Shown: piece after piece, positions 7,983-16,854 of the stretch | How the letters are laid out: every line of letters starts with the position of its first letter | Position numbering within the stretch: position 1 is the first letter of the stretch | Source of the DNA: Streptomyces physcomitrii | Lineage (GTDB): Bacteria > Actinomycetota > Actinomycetes > Streptomycetales > Streptomycetaceae | NCBI RefSeq assembly: GCF_012273655.1 | Contig: NZ_JAAWWP010000009.1 | Location: 124,001 to 188,000, forward strand | Direction: 5' to 3' | Length of the DNA stretch: 64,000 nt | Notes under the pieces: generated by a model | What the model was told of the DNA's origin: nothing | The model's database searches: none | Seen by the model: the letters and a program-made list of their open reading frames with translations, nothing else | Made by a program: the position numbers and the translations under genes

Positions 7983-8912
7983 ATGCGTCGGCGACTTGTC
8001 CGCGTGCTGGCGGCCCTGGCGGGCTCTCTCGCGCTCTCGGTGCCGCTTCTGCCGGGCTCCGCCGGTGCCCGCGGCGGTGTGGTGGGCGGCGAGCGGGTCG
8101 GCGCCGCAGAGAGCCCCTGGGTGGTCGCCCTGGTGAGTCGGGACCGCTTCGGTGCCGTGCGCGGCGGGCAGTTCTGCGGTGGGGCGGTGGTCGGCACCTC
8201 GACCGTCCTCACGGCGGCGCACTGCCTGAGCGGTGAGGTCCTCGGCGTGCCGCTGAGGGAGGTGCGCGACCTCACGGTGGTGGCGGGCCGTGCCGACCTG
8301 CGGGCCGGCGGAGGCACCGAGACCGCCGTGCGCCGGGTGACGCTCAACCCCGGCTACGACAGTTCCACCAACGAGGGTGACGTGGCCGCGCTCACTCTGG
8401 CGAAGCCCCTGCCGCGCTCGGCCGTGATCGCGATGGCGCCCGCGGGGGACCCCGCCTACCGGGCCGGGGTGAGGGCCCGCGTGTACGGCTGGGGCGACAC
8501 CAGCGGGCGGGACGACTACCCGGACGCGCTGCGGGCCGCCTCCGTGCGGGTGCTGCCCGAGGCGACCTGTGCGAAGGCGTACCCGGGAAGCACGGAAGGC
8601 AGGTTCGTCGGGGCCCGCATGCTCTGCGCCGGGGAGGCCGAGGGGGGCCGGGACGCCTGTCAGGGGGACAGCGGCGGGCCGCTGGTGGCCCAGGGAAAGC
8701 TCATCGGCCTGGTGTCCTGGGGCAACGGCTGCGGCAAGGCGTCGAGCCCCGGTGTCTACACGCGCGTGGCCGGGGTCCTCGGGTTCCTGAGGGGCGAGAT
8801 TCTCCAGGGCGGGACCCGGGGTGACGAGCCGCGTACGCAAAGCGAACGGGCGGTCACCCCTGAAGGGGGCGACCGCCCGATTCCGGCCTCTGCCGGAGTG
8901 GCTCGTCGTTGA
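7983..8912 (+). CDS. Secreted trypsin-like serine protease (S1 family)
   Basis: A signal peptide spans residues 1-29 ('MRRRLVRVLAAL' ... 'PGSAGA'), with VVGG at about residue 33 as the usual mature N-terminus of trypsins. The catalytic triad is visible: His in 'LTAAHC', Asp in 'NEGDVAALTL', Ser in 'CQGDSGGPL'. Cys pairs around the His and Ser loops agree with a disulfide-bonded extracellular enzyme. The Asp before CQGDSGG ('GRDACQGDSGG') suggests trypsin-like Arg/Lys specificity. The start is supported by GAGGAG 5-6 nt before the ATG. The last 20 or so codons overlap a hairpin (8847-8879) that probably terminates transcription, so the C-terminal extension beyond the fold is likely non-essential. 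Confidence 0.92.
   Translation: MRRRLVRVLAALAGSLALSVPLLPGSAGARGGVVGGERVGAAESPWVVALVSRDRFGAVRGGQFCGGAVVGTSTVLTAAHCLSGEVLGVPLREVRDLTVVAGRADLRAGGGTETAVRRVTLNPGYDSSTNEGDVAALTLAKPLPRSAVIAMAPAGDPAYRAGVRARVYGWGDTSGRDDYPDALRAASVRVLPEATCAKAYPGSTEGRFVGARMLCAGEAEGGRDACQGDSGGPLVAQGKLIGLVSWGNGCGKASSPGVYTRVAGVLGFLRGEILQGGTRGDEPRTQSERAVTPEGGDRPIPASAGVARR
8847..8879. terminator. Bidirectional hairpin between convergent genes
   Basis: CGGGCGGTC (8847-8855) pairs with GACCGCCCG (8871-8879), extended inside by CCCC/GGGG around a TGAA loop. It lies within the last codons of the protease gene and just before the end of the convergent DUF7455 gene, so it can serve both. Confidence 0.6.
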
Positions 8913-8923
8913 ATTGCGAGGGA

Positions 8924-9154
8924 TCAGCGGTCCTCGTCCTCGGCGGGCACCGGGGACGCGGTCAGCCGCTCGGTCTCGTCCTGTATCTCAGCGGCGATCT
9001 TCTTGAGTTCCGGCTCGAACTTCCGGCCGTGGTGGGCACAGAAGAGCAGTTCACCGCCGCTCAGGAGGACAACGCGCAGATAGGCCTGGGCGCCGCAGCG
9101 GTCGCACCGGTCGGCCGCGGTCAGCGGGCTCGCGGGGGTCAGAACAGTAGTCAC
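8924..9154 (-). CDS. Small DUF7455-type zinc-ribbon-like protein
   Basis: A 76-aa conserved actinobacterial protein. It shows 'CDRCGAQAYLRV' followed by 'LLFCAHHGRKF', a CxxC...CxxH pattern that would suit one zinc ion. An acidic helical tail follows. Small proteins of this type are found next to hrdB/sigma and topoisomerase genes across Streptomyces. No function is known to me. It diverges from parE across a 456-bp intergenic region. Confidence 0.85.
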   Translation of the reverse strand: MTTVLTPASPLTAADRCDRCGAQAYLRVVLLSGGELLFCAHHGRKFEPELKKIAAEIQDETERLTASPVPAEDEDR

Positions 9155-9369
9155 GTCGCCTCTTCTCTAGCTCGACGAGCTGTCGTACCAGGGTCAACAT
9201 CCAACCAGGCCGAAAACGTTCCCGCTCGCGGCGTTTCCCTGGAAGTTTTCTCTCCGTGGATGGCTGGCTGCTGACGGTTGGCGGCGAATGTGCCGTATTG
9301 CGTGTCTATGTGTCTTACGGGTTCGCGCGGTTTCTTCGGTCTCGGTCCCCCCGGCTGGCTTGCCGGTTG

Positions 9370-9398
9370 TTGAGGAGGACGTGCCCGGAGCCTAAATG
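9370..9398 (+). promoter_or_regulatory. Candidate HrdB-type promoter of parE
   Basis: TTGAGG (9370-9375), a 17-nt spacer, then TAAATG (9393-9398). This would start transcription near 9405 and leave a leader of about 200 nt that contains two inverted repeats. Confidence 0.5.
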
Positions 9399-9422
9399 GT
9401 TCATGCCTTCTTGGGAACGCGA

Positions 9423-9463
9423 TGTGGGCTTCACCCCACAGAGGGATCGTACGTACGTACGAT
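9423..9463. promoter_or_regulatory. Two adjacent inverted repeats in the parE leader
   Basis: TGTGGG-CTTCAC-CCCACA (9423-9440) is followed 5 bp later by the perfect 18-bp palindrome ATCGTACGTACGTACGAT (9446-9463). The second is long, has no spacer, and is AT-richer than its surroundings, which is more typical of a protein operator than of a terminator. The rest of the 456-bp region (9155-9610) shows no coding potential. Confidence 0.55.
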
Positions 9464-9610
9464 TACCTCCCGGGCCTGCACTAGTCTGCGAGGGAACAAG
9501 GGTGGCGTGACAACGGCTCTACCAGGCCTCGGTACGCTCTGACCGGCGACCGATGCCGGGCCCTTTACCCACCAGGGCCGCAACTGAAATTCAGCGAGGA
9601 GCGAACCCGC

Positions 9611-11731
<2,121 letters not shown>

Positions 11732-11738
11732 GGCGGCA

Positions 11739-11767
11739 GGTGGGGGCATCTCCGGGATGCCTCCACC
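11739..11767 (+). terminator. Terminator of parE
   Basis: A 12-bp stem (11739-11750 with 11756-11767), one G-T wobble, and a TCCGG loop, starting 8 bp after the stop codon. Confidence 0.7.
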
Positions 11768-11880
11768 CACGGGTGGAGACCGCAGATCCACCCATGATCC
11801 ACCCCTGCTCCGATCCGGGTGCAGGAGAAGGCGCCGTACCGTGCGAAGTGCTCGTCAACGACTCTTCGACGGAGGCGCTC

Positions 11881-12000
11881 ATGTCCGCGCTCGTATCCGC
11901 CCTTCGCGGCCCGGTCACTCCTGCCGTGGCGACCGCCGGGGCCATACGGGTGCCGCTCGGTGGACGCCCGGCCCGCCTGCCCCGAGGGGAGCGGGAATGA
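11881..12000 (+). CDS. Possible 39-aa small protein before the histidine kinase
   Basis: A short ORF with a well-placed Shine-Dalgarno (GGAGG, 6 nt before the ATG). Its stop overlaps the start of the kinase gene as ATGA, so translation would be coupled. The peptide starts MSALVSALRGPVTPAVA and is Ala/Val/Pro-rich with a basic end. It could be a leader peptide that couples translation, or a small accessory protein. I do not recognise a family. Confidence 0.45.
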   Translation: MSALVSALRGPVTPAVATAGAIRVPLGGRPARLPRGERE

Positions 12001-13148
12001 CCGCCGAGGCCTGGTCCCGGTGGCCCTCGCGGGAGGCGTTGTCGCCGGCCGAGATGACTCCCGCGCGCCGGATCCTGACCCGGGCGGTGCGGATCATGGT
12101 GGTCGCGCTCGTGGTCTGGAGCGGGCTCGCGGACCGGGACGCCTCGGTGACGGTCGTCGTGGGCGCGGGTTTCGGACTCGCCGTCTGCGCCGCGGCGGCC
12201 TGGGCCTTCTTCCGGATGACCTACCGGCACCGGCTCCGGCCGTCGGTGCTGCTGCTCGGGGTGCTCCTCGGGGCCGGGATCGCCGCGCAGGAGGTCGGGC
12301 TCGCGGTGCCCGCGCTGGTGCTGTGGTGCGTCTGCGCCGTCACCGCCCTGGAACGGCTGCCGCTCTTCGCCGCGGTACCGGCGACGGCAGCGGCTCTCGG
12401 CGCCTACATAGCCGTCGACAACGACGCCTGGATCGTCACCGCCGTCACCACGGTCGGCATGTGCCTGGCGGGGTACGTGCTCCGGCTGGACGCGGAGGCC
12501 AGAGGCAGCGCCCGGCGGCTGCTGGCCCAGGAACGCGCCGCGCGGGAGGCGGAGCGGGAGTCGGCGGCCCTCGCCGAGCGGGCCCGGATAGCCAGAGAGA
12601 TCCACGACGTCCTCGCGCACAGCCTCTCCGCCCAGCTCGTCCACCTGGAGGCGGCCCGGATCCTCCTGGACCAGGACGCCGGGCGTGAAGCGGTACGGGA
12701 GCGGATCGTCGCCGCCCGCGGCATGGCGAAGGAGGGACTGGACGAGACCCGTCAGGCGCTCTCGGCCCTGCGGGGCGACATGACACCGCTGGAGGAGTAC
12801 CTGAAGGAGCTGGTCTCCCTCGCGGAGGACGGGGAGGTCACCGTCACCGGGGAGCGGTGCCCCTTGTCCGCCGAGGCCTCCCAGGCCGTGCGGAGGGTGG
12901 CGCAGGAAGCCCTCACCAACGTCCGCAAGCACGCTCCCGGAGCCCGGGTCGCCCTGCGGCTGGAGTACGGGGGAGAACACATCACCCTGGCGGTGAAGGA
13001 CGACGGGGGACCGGCGGGCGAACTGGCGGTGGCCGGCGCCGGTTACGGTCTCCTCGGGATGCGGGAGCGTGCCGAACTGCTCGGCGGCTCCCTGCACGCC
13101 GGGCCGTACGAAGAGGGATTCATGGTGAGGCTGAAGGTGCCGGTATGA
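11997..13148 (+). CDS. Sensor histidine kinase, NarL/DesK type
   Basis: A 383-aa membrane kinase. Five or six hydrophobic segments fill residues 30-160 with very short loops, so it probably senses a signal in or at the membrane. A coiled region leads to the HisKA_3 dimerisation motif 'ARIAREIHDVLAHSLSAQ', with the phospho-His in EIHD. The HATPase domain contains 'QEALTNVRKHAPG' (N box) and 'GYGLLGMRERAELLGG' (G box). The ATG at 11997 was chosen because it is preceded by GGGGAG and overlaps the stop of a small ORF. Its stop overlaps the start of the partner regulator, so the two are translationally coupled. The stimulus is unknown. Confidence 0.9.
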   Translation: MTAEAWSRWPSREALSPAEMTPARRILTRAVRIMVVALVVWSGLADRDASVTVVVGAGFGLAVCAAAAWAFFRMTYRHRLRPSVLLLGVLLGAGIAAQEVGLAVPALVLWCVCAVTALERLPLFAAVPATAAALGAYIAVDNDAWIVTAVTTVGMCLAGYVLRLDAEARGSARRLLAQERAAREAERESAALAERARIAREIHDVLAHSLSAQLVHLEAARILLDQDAGREAVRERIVAARGMAKEGLDETRQALSALRGDMTPLEEYLKELVSLAEDGEVTVTGERCPLSAEASQAVRRVAQEALTNVRKHAPGARVALRLEYGGEHITLAVKDDGGPAGELAVAGAGYGLLGMRERAELLGGSLHAGPYEEGFMVRLKVPV

Positions 13149-13843
13149 CCGTCGGGGAGGACGCGGGGCAGCAGCGGGTGGCCCGGGTCGTGGTGGTCGA
13201 CGACCAGACGGTGGTGCGCGAGGGCATCGTGATGATCCTCGGTCTGCTGCCGGGGATCACGGTGGTCGGCTCCGCGGGGGACGGCGAGGAGGCCGTGGCG
13301 AAGGTGGCCGAACTCGCCCCGGACGCGGTCCTGATGGACCTCCGGATGCCGCGGTGCGACGGCGTCGAGGCCACCCGACGCATCCGCCGGGAGTACCCGG
13401 GGACCCAGGTGGTGGTGCTGACCACCTTCGGGGACGACGACTCGGTCTTCCCCGCACTGCGGGCCGGGGCGCGGGGTTATCTGACCAAGGACGCCGGGGG
13501 CGAGGAGATCGTCCGGGTGGTGCACAGCGTGCTGGCCGGTGAGGCGGGGTTCTCGCCGAGTGTCCAACGCCGCCTTCTGGAGCGGCTGTCGGCACCTGCG
13601 GACGCCGAGACGGCCTCCCCGCCGCCGGACGGACTGACCGCCCGGGAGACCGAGGTGCTCGTCAAGATCGCGGACGGCTGCTCCAACCAGGAGATCGCCA
13701 CCGCCCTGCATGTCTCCACGGCCACCGTGAAGACCCACATCAACAATCTCTTCGCCAAGGCGGGGCTCAAGGACCGGGCGGGAGCGGTGCGTTACGCATA
13801 CGCCCATGGACTTGTCCGACCGCCTGGACGGTCCATCACCTGA
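13145..13843 (+). CDS. Response regulator, NarL/LuxR family
   Basis: A 232-aa two-domain regulator. The receiver domain has the acidic pocket 'VVVDDQ', the phospho-Asp in 'DAVLMDLRMPRCDG', and Lys in 'YLTKDAGGEE'. The C-terminal LuxR-type HTH includes 'LTARETEVLVKIADGCSNQE' and 'VSTATVKTHINNLFAK'. The ATG overlaps the TGA of the kinase gene. It is very probably phosphorylated by that kinase. The symporter pair about 90 bp downstream on the same strand is a plausible target, but only by proximity. Confidence 0.92.
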   Translation: MTVGEDAGQQRVARVVVVDDQTVVREGIVMILGLLPGITVVGSAGDGEEAVAKVAELAPDAVLMDLRMPRCDGVEATRRIRREYPGTQVVVLTTFGDDDSVFPALRAGARGYLTKDAGGEEIVRVVHSVLAGEAGFSPSVQRRLLERLSAPADAETASPPPDGLTARETEVLVKIADGCSNQEIATALHVSTATVKTHINNLFAKAGLKDRAGAVRYAYAHGLVRPPGRSIT

Positions 13844-13936
13844 TGGTGTGAAGAGGGGAAGGAGCCGAGCAGGGACGCTCACTGTCCGTCCATCCTTGAT
13901 GACGCGTCTGAAGCAGTCGCGGGCAAGGAGAGTGCG

Positions 13937-14407
13937 GTGGACAAGCACGACGGGAGCGAGGCCGGGCAGATCCGGCTGGACGATCCCTGGCAGGACGCCC
14001 CGGCGGTCGGCTGGGCGGGCACCGACGCCACCGCCGACCGGCCGGTCCCCGTGCCCGGACCCGGGGGCTCACCGGAGCGGAGCGCGGCAAGTGTCTACCG
14101 GGAGGTGCAGCAGAGCGCGGCCTTCCAGGAGGTGCGCGGCCGGTACCGCCGGTTCGTCGTCCCCGCCGTCATCGGATTCCTCCTCTGGTACGTGGCCTAT
14201 GTGGTGGCCGCCACGACGGTGCCCGAGCTGATGGCGCGTCCGGTCATCGGGGTGGTGAACATCGCGATGTTCGCGGGACTCGGGCAGTTCCTGACCACCT
14301 TCCTGCTCACCTGGGCGTACGCACGCCATGCCCGGCTGCGCAGGGACCGGGCGGCGCTCGAACTGCGCTGGGACACACAGGAACTGACGCGAGGAATCAC
14401 CAAGTGA
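13937..14407 (+). CDS. DUF485 membrane protein, symporter partner
   Basis: A 156-aa protein. A hydrophilic N-terminal half is followed by DUF485 ('YREVQQSAAFQEVRGRYRR') with two transmembrane helices, 'FVVPAVIGFLLWYVAYVVAA' and a second near residue 115. DUF485 proteins (YjcH in E. coli) are encoded with acetate/monocarboxylate symporters of the SSS family, as here, where the GTGA overlap couples the two. GTG start with AAGGAG 6 nt upstream. Confidence 0.88.
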   Translation: MDKHDGSEAGQIRLDDPWQDAPAVGWAGTDATADRPVPVPGPGGSPERSAASVYREVQQSAAFQEVRGRYRRFVVPAVIGFLLWYVAYVVAATTVPELMARPVIGVVNIAMFAGLGQFLTTFLLTWAYARHARLRRDRAALELRWDTQELTRGITK

Positions 14408-15996
14408 CCGACGACCACCAGAACCTGGCCCTGGTGCTGTTCAGTGTCTTCATCCTGGCGACACTGGGGATCACCACCTGGGCGGGACGGAACCGGCAGG
14501 GTTCGGCGGAGGAGTTCTACGCCGGTGGGCGGCTCTTCTCACCGATGGAGAACGGCTTCGCCATCGCCGGGGACTACATGTCGGCGGCGTCCTTCCTCGG
14601 CATCTCGGGCCTCATCGCGCTCTACGGCTACGACGGCCTGCTCTACTCGGTGGGATTCCTCGTCGCCTGGCTGGTCGTGCTGCTGCTCGTGGCCGAACTC
14701 GTGCGCAACTGCGGACGCTTCACGCTGGCCGACGTAGTCGCCGCCCGTATGCGCGAGCGGCCGGTGCGGATCGCCGCCGGGGCCTCCTCGGTGACGGTGT
14801 CGGTGCTGTACCTGGTCGCGCAGATGGTCGGGGCGGGCAGCCTGGTGGCCCTGCTCCTCGGCGGGACCGGCGGCCTCGCCCAGGCCTGGACGGTCATCGG
14901 CGTCGGCGCGCTCATGGTGATCTATGTGTCCCTCGGCGGGATGCGGGCGACGACCTGGATCCAGATCGTCAAGGCCGTGCTGCTGATGTGCGGTGCCGTC
15001 GCGCTCACCGTGCTCGTCCTGGTCAGGTTCCACGGGGACTTCGACCACCTGCTGCGCACCGCGGCCGAACGCAGCGGTCACGGCGGGGACTTCCTGGCAC
15101 CCGGGCTCCGGTACGGGGGCGACTGGACCGCGCGCTTCGACTTCATCAGCCTGGGGCTCGCCCTGGTCCTCGGGACCGCCGGGCTGCCGCACATCCTCTC
15201 CCGCTTCTACACGGTGCCCACGGCGCGCGCCGCCCGGCGGTCCGTGGTCTGGTCGATCGGCCTCATCGGGGGCTTCTACCTGATGACCATCGTCCTCGGC
15301 TTCGGTGCCGCGGCGATCGTCGGCTCCCGGGAGGTACGGGACTCGAACGCGGCGGGGAACACCGCGGTGCCGCTGCTCGCCGGGGATCTGGGCGGGGGAC
15401 TGGACTCCACGGGCGGCACCGTGCTCTTCGCGGTGGTGGCGGCGATCGCCTTCGCGACGATCCTGGCCGTGGTCGCCGGCATCACCCTGGCCTCCTCCGC
15501 CTCGGTTGCCCACGACCTCTACGTGAGTCTGCGGCGCGAGGGCGCCAAGCAGCGCAGCGAGGTGGCCGTGGCGCGGGTGGCGGCGGCCGGGATCGGGGCG
15601 GTGGCGATCGGCCTCGCGCTGCTGGTGCGGGACCTGAACGTCGCCTTCCTCGTCGGTCTCGCCTTCGCCGTGGCGGCCTCGGCGAATCTGCCGGTCCTGC
15701 TCTACTCGCTGTTCTGGCGGCGGTTCAACACCAGGGGAGCGGTCTGGTCGGTGTACGGCGGGCTGCTGCCGGCGCTGCTGCTCGTCGCGCTGTCGCCGGT
15801 GGTCTCCGGCAGCGGGTCCTCGATGTTCCCCGGACTCGACTTCCAGCTCTTCCCCCTGGAGAACCCGGGGCTGGTCTCGATCCCCCTCGGCTTCCTCGCC
15901 GGGTGGCTCGGCACCGTGACCTCCCCGGAGCAGGCGGACGAGGACAAGCACGCGGAGACCGAGGTGCGTTCGCTGACCGGGGCGGGCGCGGTCTGA
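14404..15996 (+). CDS. Sodium:solute symporter, ActP/MctC-like monocarboxylate transporter
   Basis: A 530-aa SSS-family permease with about 13 transmembrane segments. 'GRNRQGSAEEFYAGGR' and 'ENGFAIAGDYMSAASFLGIS' are typical of the ActP/MctC branch that imports acetate, propionate or pyruvate with Na+. 'GLPHILSRFYTVPTARAAR' is another conserved block. The preceding DUF485 gene overlaps its start and supports this subfamily. A convergent DcuS/DcuR-like system lies 190 bp beyond the stop. The exact substrate cannot be read from sequence. Confidence 0.88.
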   Translation: MTDDHQNLALVLFSVFILATLGITTWAGRNRQGSAEEFYAGGRLFSPMENGFAIAGDYMSAASFLGISGLIALYGYDGLLYSVGFLVAWLVVLLLVAELVRNCGRFTLADVVAARMRERPVRIAAGASSVTVSVLYLVAQMVGAGSLVALLLGGTGGLAQAWTVIGVGALMVIYVSLGGMRATTWIQIVKAVLLMCGAVALTVLVLVRFHGDFDHLLRTAAERSGHGGDFLAPGLRYGGDWTARFDFISLGLALVLGTAGLPHILSRFYTVPTARAARRSVVWSIGLIGGFYLMTIVLGFGAAAIVGSREVRDSNAAGNTAVPLLAGDLGGGLDSTGGTVLFAVVAAIAFATILAVVAGITLASSASVAHDLYVSLRREGAKQRSEVAVARVAAAGIGAVAIGLALLVRDLNVAFLVGLAFAVAASANLPVLLYSLFWRRFNTRGAVWSVYGGLLPALLLVALSPVVSGSGSSMFPGLDFQLFPLENPGLVSIPLGFLAGWLGTVTSPEQADEDKHAETEVRSLTGAGAV

Positions 15997-16010
15997 GAGC
16001 AGCGCCGCGG

Positions 16011-16183
16011 GCCTTCGTACCGGAGAGCTGGACGGGGTCTCGTACCGCAGAGGGCAAGGCCTCGTACCCGAGACGGGGCCCTCGTGCCGGAAAGTGGGCA
16101 GACCTCGTATCGGAAGCTTGGGCCTCGCTCGCTCCGGGCCCGGGGCTCAGGCTTCCCTCGCCCCGGCCCGGGGCTCAGGCCCC
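16011..16183. repeat. Degenerate short tandem repeats between convergent genes
   Basis: Five imperfect copies of a roughly 22-bp unit starting (C)CTCGTACCGGA occur at about 16012-16125. They are followed by two copies of a 24-bp unit containing CCCGGGGCTCAGGC (16126-16180). It lies wholly between the symporter and the response regulator end. No coding potential is seen. It may act as a terminator-like or recombination-derived tract. Confidence 0.6.
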
Positions 16184-16185
16184 GG

Positions 16186-16854
16186 CTACGTGCCCCACTC
16201 GTAGCGGTGTTCCGGGCGGCCGGCGTCGCCGTAGCGGAGGGTGAGGCGGACGCGGCCGGTGCGTTCGAGGAGCTTCAGGTAGCGCTGGGCGGTCTGGCGG
16301 CTCAGCTGGGTGCGGTCGGCGAGGTCCTGGGCGGAGAGGGGGCCTTCGGCTTCGCGCAGGACGCGGCGTACCAGCTCGGCGGTGGTGGGGGAGTGGCCCT
16401 TGGGGAGTTCCGGGGGTGCCGTGGCGGACAGGGCACCGAAGATCCGGTCCACCTCGGCCTGTTCGGCCTCGCCGCCCTCGTCGAGGGAGCCCAGCTGCGC
16501 GTAGGCCTCCAGCTTCGCGCGCAGGCCGGAGAAGGAGAAGGGCTTGACGAGGTACTGCAGGGCGCCGTGCCGCATGGCCGCTCGTACGGTGGCCACGTCC
16601 CGGGCCGCGGTCACCATGATGACGTCGGCCTGGTGGCCGCGTTCGCGGAGGTGGCGGACCACGTCGAGTCCCGTGCCGTCGGGCAGGTAGTGGTCGAGGA
16701 GGACCAGGTCGACGTGGTGGGCGTCGAGCAGTCGCAGGGCCTCGGCGGCGCTGTGGGCGGTACCGGTCACGGTGAAGCCGGGGACGCGTGCCACGTAGGC
16801 GGCGTTGACGTCCGCCACCCGGATGTCGTCGTCGACGACGAGGACCTCGATCAC
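16186..16854 (-). CDS. Response regulator, DcuR/CitB type
   Basis: A 222-aa regulator. The receiver domain has 'VLVVDDDIRVADVNA', the phospho-Asp in 'LVLLDHYLPDGTG', and Lys in 'LVKPFSFSGLR'. A C-terminal HTH ('LSAQDLADRTQLSRQTAQRY') follows, as in regulators of C4-dicarboxylate or citrate uptake. GTG start, overlapping the stop of the kinase gene as GTGA. It ends in 'HRYEWGT', common in this family. Likely targets are carboxylate transporters. The neighbouring symporter is convergent rather than in the same operon. Confidence 0.9.
   Translation of the reverse strand: MIEVLVVDDDIRVADVNAAYVARVPGFTVTGTAHSAAEALRLLDAHHVDLVLLDHYLPDGTGLDVVRHLRERGHQADVIMVTAARDVATVRAAMRHGALQYLVKPFSFSGLRAKLEAYAQLGSLDEGGEAEQAEVDRIFGALSATAPPELPKGHSPTTAELVRRVLREAEGPLSAQDLADRTQLSRQTAQRYLKLLERTGRVRLTLRYGDAGRPEHRYEWGT

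Noticed and set aside
16011..16183. CRISPR-like array
   Set aside because: Repeats are degenerate, adjacent without unique spacers of constant size, and no cas genes are present.
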